From Cellulomonas sp. P24 (GTDB taxonomy: Bacteria > Actinomycetota > Actinomycetes > Actinomycetales > Cellulomonadaceae): 64,000 nucleotides of DNA. Where the stretch lies: the NCBI RefSeq assembly GCF_024704385.1, contig NZ_JAJDFX010000002.1:2418001-2482000 (forward strand). Reading direction: 5' to 3'. Below, in pieces: positions 18,657-26,406 of the stretch (within the stretch, counting starts at the first letter, position 1; every line of letters starts with the position of its first letter). The notes beneath the pieces are model-generated. The model saw only the letters and a program-made list of their open reading frames with translations. It was not told the DNA's origin and made no database searches. The translations under genes were made by a program, and so were the position numbers.

Positions 18657-19388
18657 CTACGACCTGTCGTCGGGAACGGTCGCGTGGAGCGTTCCGTCGG
18701 CGTCGCGTCTCACGGGGAGGTCGGCACCCGCGCGGTCGGCCGGACCGATGGTCGGGCGCGTCCTGGCCGGCATCGGCGGGCGGGACAGCTGGTTGAGGCT
18801 GCCGTCGACGGAGGTGACGCCACGCGGTGCGGTCTCCCACGGGTAGGCGTCGGCGGCGACGGTCGCGAGCAGCGTGAACGAGGCCTTGAGGGTGCCGCCG
18901 AGCCCGCCCCAGACGTCCCGCGGGCGGTTCACGGTGTCGTCGGCGAGCGTGAGCTGCACGTTGGAGCTGAGCGGCGTGGCGAGGTGCTCGGGTGGCAGGA
19001 TCTGCTGGGCGAGCAGCCGGGTCAGCACGTCACCGAGCAGCTGGTGCTCGTCGCGGGTGCTCCCCGCCCACGCGCTCACCAGGTAGGACAGCTGGACCAT
19101 CGGCAACGGTGCGCGGCGCTCGAGGCTGCCGTCCGCGGCGGTGCGCGGGGCGGACGGGCGCGGCGGCTGCGGGCTCCGGGACACCTGGTACAGGAAGAGG
19201 CTGACCGTGATCCGGTTCACCTGGGCGGCCCAGGTCGACGACGGCGGCTCGAAGGAGACGTCGCCGATCTCGTTCGACAGGGGGAGCGCCGACCGCAGGT
19301 AGCTCTCCAGCCCGTCCTCGACGGTAGGGATGAGGATGATGCTCTCCCTTCTCGTCGCGCGGCGTGCCACCCGTGGACCCGTACCCAC
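18657..19388 (-). CDS. DUF4255 protein (Pvc16/Afp16-like sheath-terminating cap candidate)
   Basis: The core IPTVEDGLESYLRSALPL, then VNRITVSLFLYQVSRSPQ and LPMVQLSYLVSAWAGS..DEHQLLGDVL, is DUF4255. This family includes the Pvc16/Afp16 cap protein that ends the sheath-tube assembly. Length (up to 243 residues) is normal, with a Pro/Arg-rich C-terminal tail after about residue 185. The start is uncertain: GTG 19388 and GTG 19370 are in frame, yet a strong AAGGGAG sits at about 19340, just before the conserved domain, where no ATG, GTG or TTG is available. It heads the leftward operon of giant membrane proteins. A motif at 19453-19473 is shared with another promoter of the cluster. Confidence 0.85.
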   Translation of the reverse strand: MGTGPRVARRATRRESIILIPTVEDGLESYLRSALPLSNEIGDVSFEPPSSTWAAQVNRITVSLFLYQVSRSPQPPRPSAPRTAADGSLERRAPLPMVQLSYLVSAWAGSTRDEHQLLGDVLTRLLAQQILPPEHLATPLSSNVQLTLADDTVNRPRDVWGGLGGTLKASFTLLATVAADAYPWETAPRGVTSVDGSLNQLSRPPMPARTRPTIGPADRAGADLPVRRDADGTLHATVPDDRS

Positions 19389-19422
19389 CCAGCACCCAGC
19401 GCATACCCGAGAGGCGTTCTCG

Positions 19423-19473
19423 ATGCTACGAATTGCCCGGAACAGCCAACATCGGTAATCACTACCGAAGTTC
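19423..19473 (-). promoter_or_regulatory. Promoter of the leftward eCIS operon with shared 21-bp motif
   Basis: On the plus strand 19453-19473 begins with the hyphenated palindrome CGGTA-ATCAC-TACCG and continues GAAGTTC. It matches 16 of 21 bases of a sequence at 25058-25078, upstream of the other leftward eCIS-cluster gene. In transcription direction a -10-like TAGCAT (19428-19423) lies 25 nt beyond the motif, against TACCCT at 24 nt in the other copy. This is consistent with an activator site just upstream of, or overlapping, the -35 region. The same intergenic region must also carry the rightward ATPase promoter. Confidence 0.5.
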
Positions 19474-19639
19474 GCCGCGGGTGCTCGACCGGACCCGTGA
19501 CCTCGCAGCAGACTCGATCCCGGACGAGGCGGTGAGAGCCCGGGCCGTGCCGGGCGCGTCGCGCGCGCGGGGGCACGGGTCGGCCGCTCGCTCAGGTTCC
19601 CGTTCGACCCGTTCGTCGTCTGCTGCCGGGAGGCCTGTG

Positions 19640-21592
19640 ATGCGCGAGCGCCTGACCGCTCTGCTCAAGCCGCTGGCGCTCGCCGTGGACCGTCGCGGTG
19701 GCCTCGACCCCCAGCTCGCAGGGCGGCTCGGGGCCGTGATGGACGTGCTGCGCGACGAGTACGACGGCGCGGGTCCGTCCGGGGAGTGCCGGGGTCTCGC
19801 CGGGGAGGACCGGCTCGCCGGGCTGGCCGACGTGTTCGACCTCGACCCGGTCGACGTCGACCTGCTGACGATCGCCGCGGCTCCTGATCTCGACGCGAAC
19901 CTCGCGCTCGCGTTCGGCCTGCTCCGCGGCGCGACGGTGCCGGCGCGGGCCTCGGTCGGGCTCGCGCTCGAGCTGGTCGGGCTGCCGACGCTGTCCGGTG
20001 CGGGTCCTGCCCGCCTCGGCGTCGGCGCACCCGTCCGGCGGCACGGGTTGCTGGACGTGTCGTCGGGCGAGCCGTGGCTGCTCCGGGACCTGTGGGTGCC
20101 CGACCGGGTCGTCGCGCACCTGCTCGGCGTGGACGAGGTCGACCCGGAGGTCGCAGCGGCCGTGATCGACCCGGTGCCGATCACCGGGCTGGATGCCGAC
20201 GGGCTCCTCGCGGCGGCGGTCGAGGCCGGTGTGCCGCTCGTCTGGGTGCGGTCCCCCCTGGGTGCCGGTGGGCTGTCCCTCGCCGCCGGGGCGCTCGCGG
20301 CGGCGGGCGTCGGGTGCCTGGCCGTCGATCTCGCGCGCGTGCCACCGTCGGCGGACCTCGCGCGTCTGGTCGTGGTGGTGACCCGTGAGGCGGCGCTGCG
20401 CGGCGCAGGGTTGGTGGTCGCGCATGCCGAGCGCGTCGCGGAGCACGACCCCGCGGCCGTGTTCGCTGCTCTCGTGGAGGCCGCCGTCCCGGTGCTGGCC
20501 GTCGGCGAGAAGGCGTGGCAGCCCACGTGGCTGTCCCACCACCCCCTCGTCGTGGAGGCGCCGGCGGTGTCGACCGAGGACCGTGCGGCGGTGTGGGACG
20601 CGCACCTCGGTGTCGCCGACCACAGCCTGTCGACGCTGCGGCTGGCCCCGGAGTCGATCGCCGACGCGGCGCAGTACGCGACGCGCCTCGCGCTGATCAC
20701 CGGCACGGAGGTGTCGGTGGACTCGGCTCGGGCGGCCGCGCGCCGGGTGGGCGGGTCGATGACGACCGGTGCGGCGCTGGCGCCCCGGCGTCCGCCGTCG
20801 TTCGAGGACCTCGTGCTCCCCGAGCACGCCGGCGCGACGCTGCGACGGCTGGTGTCCTGGGCGCGGCACCGCGACGAGGTGCTGGCCGACGGGCGCCTCG
20901 TCGACGTCGGCGGCAAGGGGACCGGGATCGCGGCGCTCTTCAGCGGCAGCCCGGGGACGGGCAAGACGCTGGCCGCCCATGTGATCGCTGCGGAGCTCGG
21001 GCTCGACCTGTACCGGGTGGACCTGTCGTCGATCGTCGACAAGTACATCGGGGAGACCGAGAAGAACCTCGAGCGGGTGTTCCACGAGGCGGAGAGCCTG
21101 AACGTCCTGCTGTTCTTCGACGAGGCCGATGCGCTGTTCGGCAAGCGCTCGGACGTGAAGGACGCGCACGACCGCTACGCGAACCAGGAGGTCGCGTACC
21201 TGCTGCAGCGCATGGAGAACTTCGACGGGATCACCATCCTGGCGACCAACCTGCAGGGGAACCTCGATCCGGCGTTCAGCCGTCGCATGAGCTTCATCGT
21301 GCACTTCCCGGACCCGGACGCTCCGACGCGGCACCGGTTGTGGGAGGCGAACCTGGCGCGGGTCGAGACCGACCCGGACGACCCGGTGCAGGTCGCCCAC
21401 CTGGCCAGGCAGGTCGAGCTCGCGGGCGGCGACATCCGCAACATCGTGCTCGCGGCCGCGTACGACGCGATCGCGTCCGGCTGTGCGGTCGGCATGCGGC
21501 ACGTCCTGGCGGCGACGGTGGCCGAGTACCAGAAGCTCGGGCGTCGCGTGCCCGCGAACGGGTTCGTCCCCGACGGGGCCGGACCGGCATGA
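19640..21592 (+). CDS. eCIS AAA+ ATPase (Pvc15/Afp15-like)
   Basis: A 650-residue protein from ATG 19640, preceded by GGGAGG. Residues 1-400 are the eCIS-type N-terminal region. The AAA+ module includes Walker A GSPGTGKT (about 435-442), Walker B LLFFDEADALFG (about 490-500), a sensor region ILATNLQGNLDPAFSRR (with an arginine-finger candidate) and a C-terminal lid helix bundle. These CDC48-like ATPases are a hallmark of eCIS loci and are thought to act in particle assembly or cargo remodelling. An upstream open frame from 19364 is not credible because it encodes low-complexity residues and covers the divergent promoter. It is followed after 39 nt by the DUF4157 gene. Confidence 0.9.
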   Translation: MRERLTALLKPLALAVDRRGGLDPQLAGRLGAVMDVLRDEYDGAGPSGECRGLAGEDRLAGLADVFDLDPVDVDLLTIAAAPDLDANLALAFGLLRGATVPARASVGLALELVGLPTLSGAGPARLGVGAPVRRHGLLDVSSGEPWLLRDLWVPDRVVAHLLGVDEVDPEVAAAVIDPVPITGLDADGLLAAAVEAGVPLVWVRSPLGAGGLSLAAGALAAAGVGCLAVDLARVPPSADLARLVVVVTREAALRGAGLVVAHAERVAEHDPAAVFAALVEAAVPVLAVGEKAWQPTWLSHHPLVVEAPAVSTEDRAAVWDAHLGVADHSLSTLRLAPESIADAAQYATRLALITGTEVSVDSARAAARRVGGSMTTGAALAPRRPPSFEDLVLPEHAGATLRRLVSWARHRDEVLADGRLVDVGGKGTGIAALFSGSPGTGKTLAAHVIAAELGLDLYRVDLSSIVDKYIGETEKNLERVFHEAESLNVLLFFDEADALFGKRSDVKDAHDRYANQEVAYLLQRMENFDGITILATNLQGNLDPAFSRRMSFIVHFPDPDAPTRHRLWEANLARVETDPDDPVQVAHLARQVELAGGDIRNIVLAAAYDAIASGCAVGMRHVLAATVAEYQKLGRRVPANGFVPDGAGPA

Positions 21593-21631
21593 CGAGGTCG
21601 GGCGAGACTCACATCGAAGGAGGAGCCGACG

Positions 21632-23641
21632 ATGCCGGCTGAGGGCGAGCGCACCACACTCACGAAGCAGCACGCGGGCCCCGCCCCTGCGCCGGCGGCT
21701 CCCACGGTGGTCCGGTCGGCACCGGACACCCCGGACACCCCGGGCACGCCGGGCACGGTGGCCGTCCCGGGGCTGGCCGTCGCGATCCAGCGGAGCGCGA
21801 CGACGGACGACCCTCTCGGCGGCACGACCGCCCCGCCCGAGATCGGTGACGCGCTGCGCCGTCGCCAGGGCGGTGGTCGCCCCCTCGACGCCGGTGTCGC
21901 GGAGCGGATGGGCGAGGCGATGGGGGCCGACTTCAGTCGGGTCCGGGTCCACGACGACGCCGAGGCGGACCGGATCGCCCGCTCCGTCCAGGCCACCGCC
22001 TTCACGGCCGGGACGGACCTGTACTTCTCCCGTGGCACCTACGCGCCCGGGTCGGCGGGAGGTGACCACCTGCTGAGCCACGAGCTCGCGCACGTCGTCC
22101 AGGGCGGTGCGGGCGCGCCGGCCGGAGCGGGCCCGGTGATCGGGCGCGCGGACGACCCTGCCGAGGCGGCCGCCGACGCGATGGCGGACCACGCGGTGCG
22201 TCGCCTGCAACGGCAGGCGTCGCGGGTCGGCGGGTCGGCCGAGGCGGCGGTGCCCGGTGCGGCGGCGAGCGACGCCGGCGCGGGGGCGGCAGGAGGCACC
22301 GGCGCGCTGCGGCGGCAGGCGGTTCGCGCGGGGTCGACGACGATCCGCCGCTGGAACCCGTTCAAGAAGCTCTTCGGCGGGAAGAAGAAGAAGACCACGA
22401 ACGCTCCCGTCACGGTGCCGGACGCGCCCCTCCTCACGCCGGCACCGAGGGTCGAGGCGCCGCAGGACCAGGTGGTGGCCCCGCCGCTCCCCGAGTCGAG
22501 CTCGAGCACACCGCCGGTGGTCTCCCAGGACCAGGTGGTGGCCCCGCCGTCGCAGACGACTCCGTCGGTCGACCAGGAGCAGGTGATCGCCCCGCCGCTG
22601 CCAGAGACGACGTCGGGTGACCAGGTGCAGGAGGTGCAGGAGGTGCAGACGCAGTCGCCCGAGACGACCCCGGAGCAGCAGCCTCTGGCGCCGCCCACCC
22701 CGAAGACCGCCAAGGAGCGTTTCACGGAGGCGTGCGACCCGCAGACCGCGCCGCCGAACAAGATCGTCGCCAAGCAGCGCATGGACGTGTTGCGTCAGCT
22801 GATCACCACGTTCTCGCGCGCGGAGAAGAAGTCCATCGCGGACGACGGCGCGGCGATGGCGATCGGGCGCGCGCACCTCGGTGACCTCTACTACATGTCG
22901 CTCCTCGCCGCGGTGGACATGGCGAAGAAGAAGACGAAGTCCAACGGGACGAAGGTCAAGCACCACCTGACCGGTGCCGAGGCGGACGAGTTCATCAAGA
23001 CGAACATCGAGGACTACCCGCACATCAAGCCGTTCATCGCGGCGGCCGTGAGCGCCGGGAAGAAGGGCGAGGGCTACGTCGCGAGCATCTCGCCGGAGGA
23101 CTGGGCGATCGTCTACGGCGTCGAGTTCCCGACCGACTCCGTCGAGGAGGAGCAGAGCACCAACGCCTACGCCTCCACCAAGAACAAGGACGAGCCGGCC
23201 ATCCTGCACGCCGACCGCGGCACTCCCAGCACCGCCATCCATGAGAGCATGCACCGCTACGCCAAGGACAACGTCCTGGACGTCTTCGGTTTCGACCTCA
23301 ACGAGGGCATGACCGAGTACTTCACCCGGATGCTCACGACGAAGAACGCCACCCCCACCAAGGACGGTGGCCCCGAGCGCGACAACTACGACGACAACGT
23401 GAAGTTCGTGCGTGGCATGATCCGCATCCTCGGCGCGAACAAGGTCGAGCAGGAGACCGTGCTCGGTGAGATCTACTTCGAGGGCAAGACCGCCAAGCTC
23501 GAGGAGAAGTTCCGCGCGGCCTGGAAGGCGAAGGACAGCACGCTCACGACGGAGCAGCTCAACACGACATGGGCGTCGTTCAAGAGGAACATCAGCGACG
23601 GCAAGTGGTCGAGGGCGAAGAGGCAGCTCCCGGCGGCGTGA
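21632..23641 (+). CDS. DUF4157 two-zincin protein, candidate eCIS cargo effector
   Basis: A 669-residue protein from ATG 21632 with GGAGGAG ahead. Residues about 70-165 are DUF4157, with LDAGVAERMGEAMGADFSRV, FTAGTDLYFSRGTY and zinc motif HELAH (150-154); these domains frequently lead eCIS-associated toxins. A basic stretch (WNPFKKLFGGKKKKTT) and Pro/Gln linker repeats (QDQVVAPPLPE, three or four copies) separate it from a C-terminal domain with a second zinc motif HESMH (537-541) and NEGMTEYF (557-564), where Glu 558 or 562 may be the third ligand. That is a probable gluzincin-like peptidase. Lysine use is higher than in neighbours. Being adjacent to the ATPase fits a delivered effector; an assembly or processing role is possible. 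Confidence 0.8.
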   Translation: MPAEGERTTLTKQHAGPAPAPAAPTVVRSAPDTPDTPGTPGTVAVPGLAVAIQRSATTDDPLGGTTAPPEIGDALRRRQGGGRPLDAGVAERMGEAMGADFSRVRVHDDAEADRIARSVQATAFTAGTDLYFSRGTYAPGSAGGDHLLSHELAHVVQGGAGAPAGAGPVIGRADDPAEAAADAMADHAVRRLQRQASRVGGSAEAAVPGAAASDAGAGAAGGTGALRRQAVRAGSTTIRRWNPFKKLFGGKKKKTTNAPVTVPDAPLLTPAPRVEAPQDQVVAPPLPESSSSTPPVVSQDQVVAPPSQTTPSVDQEQVIAPPLPETTSGDQVQEVQEVQTQSPETTPEQQPLAPPTPKTAKERFTEACDPQTAPPNKIVAKQRMDVLRQLITTFSRAEKKSIADDGAAMAIGRAHLGDLYYMSLLAAVDMAKKKTKSNGTKVKHHLTGAEADEFIKTNIEDYPHIKPFIAAAVSAGKKGEGYVASISPEDWAIVYGVEFPTDSVEEEQSTNAYASTKNKDEPAILHADRGTPSTAIHESMHRYAKDNVLDVFGFDLNEGMTEYFTRMLTTKNATPTKDGGPERDNYDDNVKFVRGMIRILGANKVEQETVLGEIYFEGKTAKLEEKFRAAWKAKDSTLTTEQLNTTWASFKRNISDGKWSRAKRQLPAA

Positions 23642-23660
23642 CGGTGGACAAGGAGACCCG

Positions 23661-24014
23661 ATGGCCCGCATGACCGCTCAACGCGGCCGCATCCTCGCGC
23701 TGCTGCGCCTGACGAACGACCCGGACGTCCAGGAGACCGATGCGGTCCCCGCGGCGGAGGATCTCGACGCCCTCGACGCGATCGGGTTCGACTGGGACGG
23801 CGAGCAGGCGCACATCTCGGTGTACGAGTTCGACGACTACGACGACGCAGTCGAGGCGCAGGAGAGGCTGCAGGGCTACGCCGCGCAGACCGATCTCGCC
23901 GTGGTGACCACGGTCAACGGCGACCTGCTGCTGTGGGCCACGGCCCCGAACGGCGACGAGGGCGCACTGCGCCGGATCGACGGGCTGGCCAGCTCGTTCG
24001 CCGGCAGGGAGTAG
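23661..24014 (+). CDS. Small acidic protein downstream of the DUF4157 effector
   Basis: A 117-residue protein from ATG 23661 with AAGGAG six nt upstream (23650-23655), 19 nt after the effector stop. It is acidic, with an alpha/beta pattern: HISVYEFDDYDDAVEAQERLQGY, then LAVVTTVNGDLLLWATAPN and a terminal helix. This resembles a small ferredoxin-like or DUF-type adaptor. No signal peptide or membrane helix is seen. I do not recognise the family. Position suggests an effector partner (loading adaptor or immunity protein), by analogy with effector/partner pairs only. It converges on the DUF4280 gene with four nt between stops. Confidence 0.7.
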   Translation: MARMTAQRGRILALLRLTNDPDVQETDAVPAAEDLDALDAIGFDWDGEQAHISVYEFDDYDDAVEAQERLQGYAAQTDLAVVTTVNGDLLLWATAPNGDEGALRRIDGLASSFAGRE

Positions 24015-24018
24015 CCCC

Positions 24019-24408
24019 TCACGCCTCCAGGGTCTTGACGCTGCCCGGGTTGACGATCTGGATCACGCCGCCGAACCCGCAGGTGCAGCTCGCGCCGAGC
24101 GTGAGACCGGGCTTCCCGCCGATCAGCGTCGTCATCGCGCCGCCGACCCACGGGGTGGTGACCGGGATGCACGGCATGGGGGTCAGCACGCCGAGGGCCG
24201 CGGCCGTCGCTGCGGCCACCTGCGGGTTGGCGAGGCTCATGCACATGCCGAAGGGCGGGATGTTCATCATCGGGATCGCGTCGGTGATCGCGGCCGCGGG
24301 CTTGCCCTCGACCATGACCCGGGCGATCGGCAGGACGTTCAGCGTCGACGGTGCCACCCCGAAGCTGCACTGCAGCATCGCGGTCGCGGTCGCGGCGGGC
24401 TTGCCCAT
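24019..24408 (-). CDS. DUF4280 PAAR-like spike tip protein
   Basis: A 129-residue DUF4280 protein. It shows the family pattern AMLQCSFGVAPSTLNVLP near the N-terminus, VMVEGKPAAAITDAIPMMNIPPFGMC, a central alanine-rich helix (NPQVAAATAAALGVLTPMPC) and a second PAAR-like half with CTCGFGGVIQIVNPG. Cysteines at about 14, 55, 80 and 108-110 are the likely zinc ligands. DUF4280/PAAR-like proteins cap the spike of contractile systems and can carry cargo. No extra effector domain is attached. It shares no start region with another gene, and its upstream neighbour on the same strand is the lipoprotein gene, 40 nt away, so the two are probably co-transcribed. Confidence 0.88.
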   Translation of the reverse strand: MGKPAATATAMLQCSFGVAPSTLNVLPIARVMVEGKPAAAITDAIPMMNIPPFGMCMSLANPQVAAATAAALGVLTPMPCIPVTTPWVGGAMTTLIGGKPGLTLGASCTCGFGGVIQIVNPGSVKTLEA

Positions 24409-24448
24409 GGTGGTCCTCTCGTCGGGACGGCGTGCCGTCCACCCGGCC

Positions 24449-24976
24449 CTACAGCTTGGATCCCTTCACCGACGACGTCCGCGTCGAGCCCGTCGTGGTG
24501 ATGATGCACGTGACGTCCCGGTCGTCACCCGCCTGCCACCCGCGTGCCGACGGCAGCAGGTAGGTGAAGAACAGCGACGAGTCGCGGTAGTCGCTGCCGA
24601 CGTACCCAGCGAACGCGCCGAGGCAGGCGCCGTCCGCGAAGGCCTTCAGGACGGCCTCCCCCGGGTAGGGGGCCGACGTCTCCGAGCCGGCCGGCAGCGG
24701 GTAGGCGGCGAGGGCGTAGACCTCCTGCTGGTGGGGCTGGGTGCAGGGGACGACGGTCAGGTTCGTGACCTCGGCGGTGATCGCCTTCGGGGCGACGAGG
24801 CAGTCGCCGGGCTTCGCCTTGAGCACCGAGACCACGGTCGTCTTGTCGTTCTTGCCGAAGAACGAGCAGCCGGTGAGCGCGCCGAGGGCCACGGCCGTCG
24901 TGGCGATCGCCCCGACGGTGCGGAGGGCGACGGGCGACCGCCTGAGGGGCCGTCCGGTGGTGTCTCGTGCAGTCAT
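24449..24976 (-). CDS. Septum_form-family lipoprotein in the eCIS cluster
   Basis: A 175-residue secreted lipoprotein. RRSPVALRTVGAIATTAVALGALTGC is an n-region plus hydrophobic core with lipobox L-T-G-C at about residues 34-37. The mature part has VLKAKPGDCLVAPKA, VPCTQPHQQEVYAL and a spaced Cys pattern typical of the actinobacterial Septum_form family, with GWQAGDRDVTCII-like C-terminal strands. The family name implies septum formation but direct function is poorly defined. ATG 24976 lies downstream of a promoter with the same 21-bp motif as the eCIS operon promoter, and DUF4280 follows. That pairing suggests a role at the envelope in the same system. A second, non-lipid Septum_form protein lies at 34832-35497. 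Confidence 0.8.
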   Translation of the reverse strand: MTARDTTGRPLRRSPVALRTVGAIATTAVALGALTGCSFFGKNDKTTVVSVLKAKPGDCLVAPKAITAEVTNLTVVPCTQPHQQEVYALAAYPLPAGSETSAPYPGEAVLKAFADGACLGAFAGYVGSDYRDSSLFFTYLLPSARGWQAGDDRDVTCIITTTGSTRTSSVKGSKL

Positions 24977-25028
24977 GCGCCCTCTCCGGTCGACGTGCCG
25001 CGCGGCAGCACGGTGCTCGTCGCGATCG

Positions 25029-25078
25029 AGGGTAATCGCCCGGCCCGGCGGTTCCCTCCGTAGTCACTGCGGAACTTC
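25029..25078 (-). promoter_or_regulatory. Promoter of the lipoprotein/DUF4280 pair with shared 21-bp motif
   Basis: Plus strand 25058-25078 starts with CCGTA-GTCAC-TGCGG and continues GAACTTC, matching the 19453-19473 site in 16 of 21 positions and in the same orientation. A -10-like TACCCT lies at 25034-25029, 24 nt past the motif in transcription direction. Read on the minus strand, CCGCAGTGA occurs twice in direct repeat across 25087-25066, as expected for two half-sites of one regulator. Confidence 0.5.
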
Positions 25079-25294
25079 ACTGCGGTGGCGCGACGTCGGG
25101 CGGGTCGCAGGTGACGCGACCAGACGCCCCACGCCTATCCTCGGGGTGTCGGCAGAGCAGCGTCGGCCCGCCGTTCGACGTCGGGCCCGGTGCGGCCGTG
25201 CCTCAGCCCGTGATCGCCCGTGGGTCCCGTACCCGTCCTCGTAGCCGGAGATGCCGATGACCTCCCGTCGTACCCGTGAGTGGGGGGTGAGCGC
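25079..25294. other. Intergenic region before the LacI gene
   Basis: No gene was recognised here. It contains an imperfect inverted repeat (GACGCCCC near 25123 with GGGGTGTC near 25143) and two copies of CGTACCCGT about 40 nt apart upstream of the LacI start. Either could be a LacI self-operator, but neither has the usual perfect LacI symmetry. Confidence 0.3.
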
Positions 25295-26302
25295 GTGGTG
25301 GTGAGTGCGCGTGATGTTGCTCGGGTGGCGGGGGTGTCGGTCTCGACGGTGTCGCGGGCGTTGTCGCGTCCGGGTGAGGTGGCGCCGGGGACGTTGGCGA
25401 AGGTGCTCGATACGGCGCGGGGGATGGGGTATCGGCCGAACCTGGTGGCGCGGGGGTTGACCACGGGGCGTACGGGGTTGATCGGGTTGGTGGTGCCGGA
25501 CATCGAGAACCCGTTCTTCGCGTCGGTGACCAAGGGGGTCCAGGACCGGGCGCGGGCGGCGGGGTTGGCGGTGGTGATCGCGGACTGTGACGAGGATCCG
25601 TCGCGGGAGGCGGATCTGGTGCGGGACATGGCCCGTCAGGTCGATGGGATCGTGGTGTGCTCCCCGCGGTCCCCGGACGAGGTGATCGAGGACCTGGCGC
25701 GGGAGTCGACGATCGTGCTGGTCAACCGCCGGTGCGGGCAGATCCCGGCGGTGCTGATCGACAACCTGGCCGGGGTGGGGTTGGCGTTGGAGCACCTGCG
25801 GGCGTTGGGGCATCGGCGGATCGCCTATGCGGGGGGCCCGGCCACGTCGTGGTCCACGCGGGCCCGGTGGGCTGCGGCGCAGGCGTTCGCGACCGCGCAC
25901 CCGGACACCGACCTGGTGGACCTGGGGTCCTTCGCGCCGTACGTGTCGGGGGGTGTGGCGGCCGGGGACCTGCTGATCGCCTCGGGGGCCAGTGCGGTCC
26001 TGGCCTACAACGACCTGGTCGCGTTCGGGCTGCTGGACCGGTTGGCCCACCGCGGGGTCAACGTCCCCGGCGACATCTCGGTCGTCGGGGTCGACAACAT
26101 CCCCATGTCCGCCCTGGTCTCCCCCGCCCTGACCAGCGTCGGCATCCCCCTGGTCAACTGCGGACGCGCCGGGGTCGACCTCCTCGTCGCCCGCCTACGC
26201 GACCCCCAGACCCCCCCGACCCACCACCACGACCTGTCCTTCCAGCTCGTCGTACGCGACTCCACCGCCCCCCACCACACCACCCTGCGCCACACCGCCT
26301 GA
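25295..26302 (+). CDS. LacI-family transcriptional regulator
   Basis: About 335 residues. The N-terminal helix-turn-helix is VSARDVARVAGVSVSTVSRALSRPGEVAPGTLAKV. A periplasmic-binding-like sensor domain follows (GLIGLVVPDIENPFFASVTKGVQDRARAAG, AVLAYNDLVAFGLL, ISVVGVDNIPMSAL). Starts at GTG 25280, 25295 and 25298 are possible; GGTGAG at 25285-25290 favours 25295 or 25298. No sugar transporter or hydrolase is adjacent, so the effector and target are unknown. Base use is odd: the first two thirds strongly prefer G at wobble positions (TTG, GTG, CGG, GGG) while the last third switches to C-rich wobble (CTC, GTC, CCC). Neighbours do not show this. Confidence 0.88.
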   Translation: MVVSARDVARVAGVSVSTVSRALSRPGEVAPGTLAKVLDTARGMGYRPNLVARGLTTGRTGLIGLVVPDIENPFFASVTKGVQDRARAAGLAVVIADCDEDPSREADLVRDMARQVDGIVVCSPRSPDEVIEDLARESTIVLVNRRCGQIPAVLIDNLAGVGLALEHLRALGHRRIAYAGGPATSWSTRARWAAAQAFATAHPDTDLVDLGSFAPYVSGGVAAGDLLIASGASAVLAYNDLVAFGLLDRLAHRGVNVPGDISVVGVDNIPMSALVSPALTSVGIPLVNCGRAGVDLLVARLRDPQTPPTHHHDLSFQLVVRDSTAPHHTTLRHTA

Positions 26303-26406
26303 CCCACCCCACCGCCCGGCCACCACACCGACCGGCGCATCGCGGCGCGGCGTGCGGCGACAGGCAGCGGCGCGTCCGGCGCGGCGCCGTCCGGACTCGT
26401 GACGAC

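Noticed and set aside
21589-21642. 17-codon frame overlapping the ATPase stop
   Set aside because: It begins at an ATGA overlap but runs through the ribosome-binding site of the DUF4157 gene and has no conserved character.
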